Shown here one piece after another: positions 33,391 to 42,000 of a stretch of DNA of 64,000 nucleotides. Location of the stretch: the NCBI RefSeq assembly GCF_014694455.1, contig NZ_JAAUWT010000015.1:62001-126000 (forward strand), read 5' to 3'. Under the pieces are notes generated by a model. The model saw only the letters and a list, made by a program, of their open reading frames with translations, did no database searches and was not told the origin of the DNA. The position numbers and the translations under genes are program-made. Every line of letters begins with the position of its first letter. Position 1 is the stretch's first letter. This DNA is from Vibrio sp. S9_S30 (GTDB taxonomy: Bacteria > Pseudomonadota > Gammaproteobacteria > Enterobacterales > Vibrionaceae).

Positions 33391-34530
33391 TTAGAACGTG
33401 AAAGCTAAACTGCCTGATGCACCAAATTGGTTGTTTCCTGCATAACTACCTGCAAGATCGATGTTGACAACATCAAATGGACTAAAGCCCAGTCCAAATG
33501 TGACCGAATTATCTACTGTGTTTTTGGTATCGATCTCATAACCTAATCGTAACTGAGCCCAATCCCAGGCGTTTGCCTCAGCCCCGAATCGGACAAATTG
33601 TGTATCGTCATTCACGTCCACGAAGCGCGTTTGAGCCGTTACATCCGCATCTGCAGCTAAGGTAAAGAACTCTGAAATGTAAGCTGCCCCTACCGTTATC
33701 TGAGGTGACAGTTCATAGACAAAATTTGTATCAGTTGTTATTGATTGCTTTAGGATATCCTTAATTACTATCGCCCCTCTAAAATGGTTACCCAACAACC
33801 ATACGGCACCTAAATCTAGGTTGAATGCCGAGTCTGTTGTTTCTCCTTTATTGTATTCATCTATTTTGAAGTCATTAACATTGATACTTTGCGAATAAGT
33901 CGTCAGCTTTTGGAATTTGGGCGTCACACCAAATGAGAACTGCTGTCCCCCAACATTCATGTGTTTGGCTATCGCTACCCCCACTTCGGTATAACCAAAA
34001 GCAACCAAATCGACATCTGTATCTTGAACTCTTTGACTCGTATCACTCAAACTATCCGATACTTTAGACGCCACATTTGTTATCCCGATCACTTCGACAT
34101 AGCCAGAAGAAAACACATTTGCCGACACAACTTGAGTTGGTATCGCTACTGCTATTCCCAAGTTCCCAGAAACGGTAAGAGGCTTATGACCAGACAAGGA
34201 ATCTAACTGACCATTTAGTTCTTGAAGTAGAGCAGTGCTTGGTGATGCCTGCACTTTTTCAAACGTTTTTTTCACGTCATCAATGAGTTCAATGGCACTG
34301 TCTGTGTCTCGTACTTTCACTCCCCCAGCAGGAATCAGTATTGCAAAGTCGTCCGAATCTTCACTGATCGCCGCAAGTGCAGGGTTGTAGAATGGTGCAA
34401 CCAAGTATTCTCCCGACGCTATCCCAGTATTACCCATGCCATTTCCACGTCCATCGGCGACATGATTAGCTGCACTGACAGACAGCGACAACAAAGATAA
34501 GCCAAAAGCCACCGCATTTTTGTTTTTCAT
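33391..34530 (-). CDS. TraF-like outer-membrane beta-barrel protein
   Basis: A 379-residue exported protein with signal peptide AFGLSLLSLSVSAANHVADG. It has the N-terminal GRGNGMGNTGIASGEYLVAP and YNPALAA pattern of the plasmid TraF family (PF13729) that is often found as a stand-alone chromosomal protein in vibrios, and it ends in a barrel-type strand with terminal F (GASGSLAFTF). Alternating strands rich in T, V and Y fill the second half. It resembles FadL-like barrels. There is no conjugation gene nearby, so the name reflects fold, not role. Confidence 0.72.
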   Translation of the reverse strand: MKNKNAVAFGLSLLSLSVSAANHVADGRGNGMGNTGIASGEYLVAPFYNPALAAISEDSDDFAILIPAGGVKVRDTDSAIELIDDVKKTFEKVQASPSTALLQELNGQLDSLSGHKPLTVSGNLGIAVAIPTQVVSANVFSSGYVEVIGITNVASKVSDSLSDTSQRVQDTDVDLVAFGYTEVGVAIAKHMNVGGQQFSFGVTPKFQKLTTYSQSINVNDFKIDEYNKGETTDSAFNLDLGAVWLLGNHFRGAIVIKDILKQSITTDTNFVYELSPQITVGAAYISEFFTLAADADVTAQTRFVDVNDDTQFVRFGAEANAWDWAQLRLGYEIDTKNTVDNSVTFGLGFSPFDVVNIDLAGSYAGNNQFGASGSLAFTF

Positions 34531-34696
34531 AACCTATTCCAATTATTATTTATATAGCTCAATTATTTTCATAAAAAATATGAAGATAATCTCTCTTTCA
34601 ATAGATTATTGTAATGTATGACTGGAGTAATAACCGCGATTTAATGTGACCTACAGCGCCTTTTGAAAAGGTTAAACCGAAGGAAAAAAGAGAAAG

Positions 34697-34975
34697 TTAA
34701 GGTAGGAAAGTAAAAAGAGATTCACCAGAAATGAGCCTTTCCTTCTGTGCTTTTGGCAATTGTTTGATTTGATATTCTAGCTTTAACGCTGTGCTCTTCG
34801 AGTCTGTTATATAGAACCACTCCAGTGTTAAAGGCATTTTTCCGCGTAAGAATTTTGCCCCTTTTCCAATTTGATGCTGGCGAAACCGACGAATCACGTG
34901 GTCGGTAACGCCGCAATACAAAGACGCATTTCTGTCTCTTACAAGGTAAACAAACCAAGCGTCTTCACTGATCAT
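34697..34975 (-). CDS. GIY-YIG superfamily protein (YhbQ-like)
   Basis: A 92-residue protein. The N-terminus WFVYLVRDRNASLYCGVTDH is the GIY-YIG motif in its YhbQ form, with the second part YCG rather than YIG. It goes on with RRFRQHQIGKGAKFLRGKMP and a Glu in ALKLEYQIKQL, the catalytic Arg/Glu pattern. Single-domain proteins of this type are thought to nick or process damaged DNA. The start ATG overlaps the yceH stop by four bases (ATGA), so the two are co-translated. Confidence 0.85.
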   Translation of the reverse strand: MISEDAWFVYLVRDRNASLYCGVTDHVIRRFRQHQIGKGAKFLRGKMPLTLEWFYITDSKSTALKLEYQIKQLPKAQKERLISGESLFTFLP

Positions 34976-35634
34976 TGATTGATTAACGCTCGAAGTTGTT
35001 TTAAGGCATCCTTAAGCTCAGAAATTTCTGATTTCAGCTCAGACACTTCATCTTCTAGCGCTGCTACTCTCGCGGTATCGTGAGTAGACTCTGTTGAAAC
35101 AGTAAACTGTGACTCAATATCAACTTCACCACAGAATAAGTGCTGATAGCGAGATTCGCGTTTTCCGGGTTCACGAGGTAGTTTTACGACTAACGCCCCC
35201 TCTTCACGTGCAGCTAACCCTTCCAGCACACTTTCTGTTTCTTTGACATCAATAAAGGAACAAAGCCTATTTGTTCGAGTACGAAGTTCCCCCGGAGTCT
35301 GTGCTCCTCTGAGCAACATACAGCATACAATGCCTTTTTCTTGTGCCGTAAATTTCAAACTTCCAAATTCTGTATTACAAAACCGATGCTGATATTTAGC
35401 CGCACGAGAGTTAAAGCTGCTTTCGTCGGTAACGAGCCTGCGTTGTATTAACGAGTCCAAGGCATTTTGCACCTCACCTTCTGACAATGAAAGCACGGGC
35501 TCTCGATTGCTTTTCTGGTTACACGCAGACGTTAAGCTGTTTAAAGTAAGCGGGTAATGATCTGGCGTCGTCACTTCCTTTTCAATTAAGCAGCCAATCA
35601 CACGAGCTTCAATAGCGCTCAATTCAATGCTCAT
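34972..35634 (-). CDS. yceH: YceH family protein (DUF480)
   Basis: A 220-residue protein with two winged-helix domains (UPF0502). Signature segments are LSAIEARVIGCLIEKEVTTP, YPLTLNSLTSACNQKSNREP and RGAQTPGELRTRTNRLC. The C-terminal 40 residues form a coiled coil (ALEDEVSELKSEISELKDAL). Its function is not established. It runs into the GIY-YIG gene with a four-base overlap. Confidence 0.9.
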   Translation of the reverse strand: MSIELSAIEARVIGCLIEKEVTTPDHYPLTLNSLTSACNQKSNREPVLSLSEGEVQNALDSLIQRRLVTDESSFNSRAAKYQHRFCNTEFGSLKFTAQEKGIVCCMLLRGAQTPGELRTRTNRLCSFIDVKETESVLEGLAAREEGALVVKLPREPGKRESRYQHLFCGEVDIESQFTVSTESTHDTARVAALEDEVSELKSEISELKDALKQLRALINQ

Positions 35635-35677
35635 TCAACCTTCCTTCTTATTTCTACCTTTGATAACGCCCCCTGAA

Positions 35678-35863
35678 TTAATGGTTAGTGATCAAAGGAA
35701 TTCGTAGTGGCATGCCATCCAAAGATAGGACAACTATTTTACTTCGACTCAGTTCTATTTCAGTAATTTCTTGCAACTGACGACCTTCTTTATATGAAGA
35801 ACTTAGCTTACTTCTCGTGGAAGCGTTGCTCTCTTTGGTGTTGCATTCATCGATAGGTGTCAT
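35678..35863 (-). CDS. Small hypothetical protein
   Basis: A 61-codon frame without recognised domain or clear Shine-Dalgarno. It lies upstream of yceH in the same direction. It may be real or chance; no homolog is recalled. Confidence 0.25.
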   Translation of the reverse strand: MTPIDECNTKESNASTRSKLSSSYKEGRQLQEITEIELSRSKIVVLSLDGMPLRIPLITNH

Positions 35864-36054
35864 AGTTTCGTGGTAATTGTTTAGATACTTAGGAAGATGA
35901 TATAGCGGTTCAGGAGCTCAACACAACTGTTCTCAGTGTGTATGTTTAAATTTTCATCATAAGACGCAAGGGATTGATCTAAAGTCTGTTAAGCGCTCCT
36001 GCATTATGTTTTAATCAAAAAAAGTTACTCGTTTTGATTTTGGGGAAAAATCCT

Positions 36055-36369
36055 ATGAACAACGTATTTGAAATCGTTAACCAAGCTCGTCGTAAAAACA
36101 AACTAAAACGTGAGTTGCAAGATAACGATAAGAAAATTCGTGATAACACTAAGCGTGTTGATCTACTAGAAAACCTATTGGACTACATCAAGCCAGAAAT
36201 GAAGCCTGATGAAATCGTCGCTATTATTAAGAACATGAAAGCCGATTATGAAGATCGCATTGATGACCATATCATCAAAAGCGCAGAAATCTCTAAAGTA
36301 CGCCGCGACATCAGCCGCAAGATCCGCGAACTCACAGAGGCAGACAAGCAAACTCAAGGTAAAAAATAA
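36055..36369 (+). CDS. Small coiled-coil cytosolic protein of unknown function
   Basis: A 104-residue, highly charged helical protein: MNNVFEIVNQARRKNKLKRE, then two long coiled-coil segments with a proline break (DYIKPEMKPDE) between them. The end is basic. The ATG at 36055 follows GGGGAAAAA. No catalytic motif. It is a single gene with a strong terminator and is probably well expressed. I have no function to offer. Confidence 0.7.
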   Translation: MNNVFEIVNQARRKNKLKRELQDNDKKIRDNTKRVDLLENLLDYIKPEMKPDEIVAIIKNMKADYEDRIDDHIIKSAEISKVRRDISRKIRELTEADKQTQGKK

Positions 36370-36698
36370 ACCAACTCGCTTATCTGTATTAGTTTGAACC
36401 TAATCTAATATTCGCTTTCAGACCCCTGCCATGCAGGGGTTTTTCTTTTTCCTTTAACAATATCTGCACCAAAACTGACTGATCCGCTCAACATAAATCG
36501 GTATAGAGCCATTTATTTTTTACGTTTAACGTTTGCGTAATCGCTTACTTTCACTTTCCTTAACACCTTGTATTCCCCAGCAATTCAGCTCTTGATATAG
36601 TTAGACAAAATGACCATTCGGGGCACGGATAACCCCCACCATCTCATGAAGAGAAGAATTGGTAGCAGTAAAACCGATGAGACTATGAGGGTCAATTA
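36370..36698. other. Intergenic region between two small genes
   Basis: About 330 bp. It holds the terminator at 36422-36450 and then presumably the promoter of the YgjV-like gene; nothing else is supported. Confidence 0.4.
36422..36450 (+). terminator. Rho-independent terminator
   Basis: ACCCCTGC-CAT-GCAGGGGT followed by TTTTTCTTTTT; textbook form. Confidence 0.92.
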
Positions 36699-36953
36699 AT
36701 GGAATTCAGCACTGTAGAAATTTTGGGTTACGCTTCGTCAATCATGGTAGCAATCTCGCTCATGATGAAAGACATCGTATTGCTTCGAGTACTTAACTTT
36801 ATTGGGTGTGCACTTTTCACAAGCTATGGCTTGATGATCGATGCTATGCCTGTGGTCGTTACCAACGGTTTTATCGCTTGCGTGAACGTCTACTTCCTTC
36901 TCAAGATGTATAACGAGAAAAAAGCAGAAAACTTGGAAGCAGCAAAAGCGTAA
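36699..36953 (+). CDS. Small inner-membrane protein, YgjV-like
   Basis: An 84-residue protein with three hydrophobic stretches: VEILGYASSIMVAISLMMKD, LRVLNFIGCALFTSYGLMID and VVVTNGFIACVNVYFLLKMY, then a charged tail (NEKKAENLEAAKA). It resembles the repeating unit of the YgjV/Imp-YgjV family. Function unknown. A terminator follows at 37009. Single gene. Confidence 0.75.
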   Translation: MEFSTVEILGYASSIMVAISLMMKDIVLLRVLNFIGCALFTSYGLMIDAMPVVVTNGFIACVNVYFLLKMYNEKKAENLEAAKA

Positions 36954-37008
36954 GTGCTTTTTCCTACTATTTGAAGTGCTTCAACTTTAAATAAAAGAAG
37001 TGCCAAAG

Positions 37009-37040
37009 AAAGACCCAATAGCATTGCCATTGGGTCTTTT
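37009..37040 (+). terminator. Terminator after the YgjV-like gene
   Basis: AAAGACCCAAT and ATTGGGTCTTTT, an 11-pair stem with a nine-base loop, T run at the end. Confidence 0.85.
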
Positions 37041-37135
37041 GTTATATTGGATATGAAAGCGCTGTGTTTAATAAGAAAGCATCATGTTTGATAAGATAAT
37101 GTCTGAAAGACGGGATACATACTTGCCCCGTAAGA

Positions 37136-37666
37136 CTACAAATACTTTCCAACTCTAGAAGAGGCTATCTCCGCAACGGGGTAATCAAAACAGCTGTTCC
37201 ACTCGTCGGTTAGATCCATCTCTCTGATCAATGCGTCGCTTATTGCCTTCGGCGAGGTGCCGCCAATAACGACGCACTCGGGATCAAACCAACTCAGAGT
37301 AAGCAACAATGCTGGCATCAACCTTTCAGCAGAGCGTTTGATCCAATTCGCAACAATCGGATGAGAAATGTCCGGAATGTCTTCCAATTTCACCCACATT
37401 ATTGTGTCTACCGGAATAAAGTTTCCCGTCAACGATCACAGCCCCACCAATACCATGACCAATTTCAATCAGAACCAAATGCTTTGTCTCTTCCCAAAGC
37501 CCGGAATAATATTCACCGACCGCCGCAACTTTACAGTCGTTATCAATCAAGACCGGATAGTCGAATTGCTCTACCCTTTAATGCGATTTACGGAAAAGAA
37601 ATGGGTAAGCAGTGTACGCAAAAAGTCCTTATGAAATAACACAACGCCAATAGTGATATGCCGCAT
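37136..37666 (-). pseudogene. Broken ROK-family sugar kinase/repressor
   Basis: Three pieces in shifted frames. First MRHITIGVVLFHKDFLRTLL from an ATG at 37666, ending in a stop. Then EQFDYPVLIDNDCKVAAVGE, followed by IEIGHGIGGAVIVDGKLYSG, the phosphate-binding part of ROK proteins. Finally WIKRSAERLMPALLLTLSW and DPECVVIGGTS. The zinc-binding Cys cluster that should lie between the last two pieces is missing, so there is an internal deletion as well as frameshifts. No full-length product is possible. It was probably a ROK regulator or kinase of sugar metabolism. Confidence 0.8.
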
Positions 37667-37728
37667 TAAAAAAAGGCTCCCCTAGTTAAGCTGAACGAAT
37701 ACGGTTAAATCACATTCTGTATCCCCAA

Positions 37729-37756
37729 AAAAGCAGATGTTAACGCACCTGCTTTT
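37729..37756 (+). terminator. Orphan hairpin with T tract before the binding-protein gene
   Basis: AAAAGCAG and CTGCTTTT with a 12-base loop, followed by ATTTTTG. There is no rightward gene just upstream, so this may be left from a lost gene, or may act in the leader of the next one. Confidence 0.5.
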
Positions 37757-37856
37757 ATTTTTGCTGTGTGCGATTCGTTCTTCAATGAGCTGATATAAAA
37801 ATACCTTCTATACTCTAAGAAAAATCAAAACTTCTATGTACGTAAGGCGTTTATAC

Positions 37857-39089
37857 ATGACATTGTTAAGTAGGTTACTGGGTTTTATTGCAACACTTTT
37901 CGTACCCATTTGCGCTTTTGCCAACACTTCCACTATAAATATTTACCTTGACGCCGATCGTTCCAACTACATTGAATCTGCCCGCTCAATTGAGCAAGGC
38001 GTTAAAACTGCCTTTCAAGAGGTGGGGAACACGATTCAGGGGCGAGAGGTCAATTTCGTTGTCTTGGATCATAGAGGCAATTCGCTCCGAAGCAAAAAAA
38101 ATATGACGACATACCTTAACGATCCGAATGCATTAGTCATGTTTGCAGGGTTACATTCGCCCCCGCTGATCAAATACCGAGAGTACATCAATAAAAATAA
38201 CATACTGATTCTTGTCCCATGGGCGGCGGGGGCACCAATTACGCGCTACCCAAGCAAAGAAAACTGGGTATTCAGGCTCTCGGTCGATGACAAAAAAGCA
38301 GGCGAAAGAATGGCAAACTTTGCCGTGAAAGACAGACAATGCAAAAAACCTCATTTGTTGCTAGAGGAAACACCTTGGGGAAAATCAAACGAAAGAAACA
38401 TGACCGTTGCTATAAAAAGCTTTGGGCTGCCTGTCCCTAACGTCACTTGGTTTAACTGGGGTATCAACGAATCTGGCGCTCGCATTAAGATTCGAGAAAT
38501 AATACGAGAGAATGCGGATTGCATCTTAATGGTTTCTAATGCCTCCGAAGGTGTTCAGATCGTTAATGCGATGGCTTCATTTCCACTAGAAGAAAGGCTT
38601 CCCGTTGTCAGTCACTGGGGAATTACGGGAGGAGATTTTGCAGAGAAAGTCCCTCATACCGTTCGCTCTCGTTTAAACCTTTACGTCATTCAAACGTGCT
38701 TTTCATTTTTATCATCATCACAGACGGCCTTTTCCTCCAATGTACTCAAACAGGCAATGCAGCTATTCCCATCGGAAATTCAATCGGCTAACGACATCAA
38801 GGCGCCCACAGGGTTTATTCATGGTTACGATTTGTCCAAAGTCCTGATTCAAGCTTTGTCCCAAATCGAACTGGGTGATGATATGACGGTAAACCGATCC
38901 AAGTTGCGCATGGCTCTTGAAAAGATCGATAAGCCAGTAAAAGGGTTAGTCAAAACTTATCATAAGCCTTTCAGTGAGTTTTCCGTTCAAAACCCTGATG
39001 CCCATGAAGCATTGGGATTAGCGGATTTATGCATGGCTAAATTCAATCCAGAAAACAACATTTCGGTTATTCAAAAAACCTTAAACTGA
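37857..39089 (+). CDS. Periplasmic ligand-binding protein (Leu/Ile/Val-type) paired with a hybrid kinase
   Basis: A 410-residue type I periplasmic binding protein (Peripla_BP_6-like). Signal peptide MTLLSRLLGFIATLFVPICA. Core motifs: AFQEVGNTIQGREVNFVVLD, NDPNALVMFAGLHSPPLIKY, ILILVPWAAGAPITRY and MVSNASEGVQIVNAMASF. I chose the ATG at 37857 (AAGG upstream). There are no ABC permease or ATPase genes. Instead a membrane hybrid histidine kinase starts within 20 bp, so the protein most likely presents its ligand to the kinase, like LuxP does to LuxQ. The ligand, perhaps an amino acid or amide, is unknown. Confidence 0.8.
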   Translation: MTLLSRLLGFIATLFVPICAFANTSTINIYLDADRSNYIESARSIEQGVKTAFQEVGNTIQGREVNFVVLDHRGNSLRSKKNMTTYLNDPNALVMFAGLHSPPLIKYREYINKNNILILVPWAAGAPITRYPSKENWVFRLSVDDKKAGERMANFAVKDRQCKKPHLLLEETPWGKSNERNMTVAIKSFGLPVPNVTWFNWGINESGARIKIREIIRENADCILMVSNASEGVQIVNAMASFPLEERLPVVSHWGITGGDFAEKVPHTVRSRLNLYVIQTCFSFLSSSQTAFSSNVLKQAMQLFPSEIQSANDIKAPTGFIHGYDLSKVLIQALSQIELGDDMTVNRSKLRMALEKIDKPVKGLVKTYHKPFSEFSVQNPDAHEALGLADLCMAKFNPENNISVIQKTLN

Positions 39090-39105
39090 GTTGAGGAGTT
39101 TGCGT

Positions 39106-41532
39106 TTGCTTAAGTCTCTATCGGCAAGACAATTATTTATATTATTCATTACTATTGTGGCAATTCTATTCGCTGGGATTGGCGGCGTGGTGATTAACCA
39201 TCAAAGTAAAATAGCCCTCACATCCATTCAATCAGAAGCCACCAAAATTGAGCAGGTATCAGCGAAGCGATACGTTTTGCAATACCTTAAAGACAGAGAA
39301 ACCGCTTTTAAGCGCTTGTCTTCCTCTCCTGCTTTGGTCAATGCCGCGATGGGCAACTCAGTGAGCGATCAAGAAATATTTGACCACATAAAGAAAGAAC
39401 GTATTTTCAACGAATCGATCAAGGTGGCATTGTTCGACATAGCAAGTGATCTCGTATTCAGTGAGATAGATTTTTCGTATCGTGATCAACTGTCTTTGGA
39501 TTACGTGAATAAAATCCTCATCAATAATGATTCGTTCATTGTGTCTCTTGTTCAAAAAAATCAGCAACAATTTTTCTGGTTGTATGTCCCAATTACTTAC
39601 AATAACTCCATTGAAGGCGTATTTATGGTGGAGTTTGAATTTAAGAGTAAAGAATTCTTTTCTGGTCTAATGGAAGACGGTCAACGATGGATCGCACTTC
39701 AGCAGTTAGAAACCAACGTAAACCCTCGTCCACCACAAGCCTTCCCGTGGCGCGTTTTTGAGGTACCTGTTAATCAATTTGGTCTAACACTGCTGTATGG
39801 CATTAATACCGATCTTGAGAATCAACAGAGAAGCACTTTGCTTTACAACCTTATCAATACGACACTGATCGCGTTTGCTGTTTGCTTAATTGGTGCCTAT
39901 TTGTTTGGTCGAAAACTGCTGGTTCAACCCTTCGAAGAACTTACCTTGTCCCGCCAGAAATTGGCTGAGTATTCCAAACAACTTAACATTCAAGAGCAAG
40001 AATCGCGCAGGTTAGCGAAAGTCGCCAAGCATGCTAAAGATATCGTAATTATTACGGATGTAGAGGGAAATATCACATGGGTAAATAACGCTTTCACTCA
40101 TCTTACGCAATATGAAATGAATGAAGTTATCGGAAAGAAACCGGGGGAATTACTCCAAGGCAAAAACACCAACGAAAACACAAAGTGTCGCATCCGAGAA
40201 GCCGTAAGTCACTGTAAAGGCATACGAGAAGAAATTCTTAACTACAATAAATCCGGTGATCCGTATTGGATAGACATCGATATCAACCCAGTCTTAGATG
40301 AAAATGGCACAATAGAAGGGTTTATTGCGGTAGAAAGAGATATTTCAGAAAAACAACGCCTCCAAGCTTCACTAGAAGAAGCACGCGATAGAGCGGAAAA
40401 AGCGAATACGGCAAAATCTCACTTTCTAGCCAGTATTAGCCATGAAATACGGACTCCAATGAACGGTATTTTAGGCATTGCGCAGTTAATAGCTAAAACT
40501 GAACTCACGGACACACAGCAAGAGTACCTCAACACTCTACTCAGTTCAGGTTCTCATATGATGTCACTCCTCAATGACTTGCTCGACTTTTCAAAAATCG
40601 AGGCGGGATTATTGGTGTTGGTCCCAGAACACTTCTCATTGCTAACACTCATCAATGAAATCAAAGCGACATACACTCCACTTTGCGAAGAGAAGTCTAT
40701 CGACTTTAAGTGTATACATGCAATTGACGATACGGTATGGCTACTCGGAGACAGCGGAAGAATTAGGCAAGTTTTAACGAACTTACTGAGTAATGCTCTT
40801 AAATTTACATCTGAAGGCTGTATTACCGTTAAGGTGAGCTTAAGTACGAAGCCGGAAAACCTGCAACCTATACTCACCGTGTCGGTTTCGGACACCGGAA
40901 TAGGCATCGATCCAGACCGACAATCAGACATTTTCAACCCATTTATTCAAGCAGAAAGCAGTACAACTCGAAACTACGGTGGAACGGGGCTGGGGCTCGC
41001 AATCGCAAAACAGATTTGTAAAGCCATGTCTGGAAAAATTGAATTGCTCAGTACTCCAAATCGCGGCAGCCAATTTATGGCCAGTGTCGAGCTGCAACTA
41101 GGTCATTCAAATACAGATCAAGCGCAAGACAATCACATGGAATACCAAGCGCACGGGATGAAAGCACTCATTGTAGAAGACAATAGCGTCAATAGCATGA
41201 TCATGAAGAAATTCCTTCAAGCACGGGGGTTTGATTGCGATTTTGCAACAACTGGTAAAGCGGCAACAGAGTTGACTGAAACCACGTTTTACCCCTTTAT
41301 CTTAATGGACAACCATATGCCCATTATGGATGGTATACAGGCAACAACGCTCATTCGAGCACAAGAAATAAAGGGAAAGAAATCAATCATAATAGGGTGT
41401 ACAGCAGATGCCTACGCAACCACCCGCGAGGCAATGATGAACGTCGGATGTGACGACGTCTTAGTGAAGCCAATTAAAGAAACGCTGCTTGATAATATGC
41501 TTCATCGACTGCATAAAAATCTTATGGCATAG
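39106..41532 (+). CDS. Hybrid sensor histidine kinase, LuxQ-like, fed by a binding protein
   Basis: About 808 residues. TM1 (LFILFITIVAILFAGIGGVV), a periplasmic sensor domain (about 35-245), TM2 (TTLIAFAVCLIGAYLFG), a PAS/PAC (about 300-420: IVIITDVEGNITWVNNAFTH), HisKA with ISHEIRTPMNGILGIAQL (His near 445), ATPase (NLLSNALKFT, GGTGLGLAIAKQICKAM) and a receiver (ALIVEDNSVNSM, Asp in ILMDNHMPIMDG near 734). No HPt, so an outside phosphotransfer protein is needed. The receiver end (CTADAYATTREAMMNVGCDD) is close to that of LuxQ here (CTADAFESTKEAFMNAGANF). A TTG start at 39106 lies eight bases after GAGGAG; an upstream TTG at 39091 is less likely. Two-gene operon with the binding protein. Confidence 0.85.
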   Translation: MLKSLSARQLFILFITIVAILFAGIGGVVINHQSKIALTSIQSEATKIEQVSAKRYVLQYLKDRETAFKRLSSSPALVNAAMGNSVSDQEIFDHIKKERIFNESIKVALFDIASDLVFSEIDFSYRDQLSLDYVNKILINNDSFIVSLVQKNQQQFFWLYVPITYNNSIEGVFMVEFEFKSKEFFSGLMEDGQRWIALQQLETNVNPRPPQAFPWRVFEVPVNQFGLTLLYGINTDLENQQRSTLLYNLINTTLIAFAVCLIGAYLFGRKLLVQPFEELTLSRQKLAEYSKQLNIQEQESRRLAKVAKHAKDIVIITDVEGNITWVNNAFTHLTQYEMNEVIGKKPGELLQGKNTNENTKCRIREAVSHCKGIREEILNYNKSGDPYWIDIDINPVLDENGTIEGFIAVERDISEKQRLQASLEEARDRAEKANTAKSHFLASISHEIRTPMNGILGIAQLIAKTELTDTQQEYLNTLLSSGSHMMSLLNDLLDFSKIEAGLLVLVPEHFSLLTLINEIKATYTPLCEEKSIDFKCIHAIDDTVWLLGDSGRIRQVLTNLLSNALKFTSEGCITVKVSLSTKPENLQPILTVSVSDTGIGIDPDRQSDIFNPFIQAESSTTRNYGGTGLGLAIAKQICKAMSGKIELLSTPNRGSQFMASVELQLGHSNTDQAQDNHMEYQAHGMKALIVEDNSVNSMIMKKFLQARGFDCDFATTGKAATELTETTFYPFILMDNHMPIMDGIQATTLIRAQEIKGKKSIIIGCTADAYATTREAMMNVGCDDVLVKPIKETLLDNMLHRLHKNLMA

Positions 41533-41878
41533 GACACTAATCGACCTACACAATATGATTTAATAAATTGATTTAATTAAAAAACAATTCATTAACAGTA
41601 ACGTCGATATCTCTGGCGTTACTCATTTACATACTCTTCTCCTCACCCACTTTTTATGGTGAATACCCATACATAAAATGAGACATAATCCACAGTATTA
41701 ATCATTGATGTTAATGAACTGTAACGCAAATTAACACCGCACGTACTGCAAGATTTTCTTTATATTTCCTACAGTAACGGGCGTCTTCTCACCATCATTC
41801 CTTGTTTCATTCTGCCTATCTGATCTGTTGGTCGCTCAAAATCTTATTGAACATGTGCTTCAAACGCATTAGCCTTGT

Positions 41879-41907
41879 TTATATTGAGACCATTAGTCTC
41901 AATATAA
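41879..41907. promoter_or_regulatory. Perfect inverted repeat 1 upstream of the lipase gene
   Basis: TTATATTGAGAC, CATTA, GTCTCAATATAA: 12-base arms with a five-base centre. Could be an operator or an RNA hairpin in the leader. Confidence 0.55.
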
Positions 41908-41912
41908 CAATT

Positions 41913-41962
41913 GTGATTCTCAAAACATATCCAACACCTACCACTTTTGGAATGAGAATCAC
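41913..41962. promoter_or_regulatory. Perfect inverted repeat 2 upstream of the lipase gene
   Basis: GTGATTCTCA at 41913-41922 and TGAGAATCAC at 41953-41962, with 30 bases between. Both arms are perfect and the second is just before the lipase ribosome-binding site. Confidence 0.5.
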
Positions 41963-42000
41963 GAAGAATGGAAACAACTAGAAGACTTAAGGAAATGAGC

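Larger units (their letters stand above)
41533..42000. other. Intergenic region upstream of the lipase gene
   Basis: About 470 bp. Its last 120 bp hold two perfect inverted repeats (listed separately). The first 300 bp show nothing beyond AT-rich stretches. No terminator with a clear T run was seen right after the kinase gene. Confidence 0.45.

Noticed and set aside
33391..34530. Conjugation gene or plasmid remnant, from the TraF-like name
   Set aside because: No other transfer gene nearby; this family is common as a lone chromosomal barrel protein.
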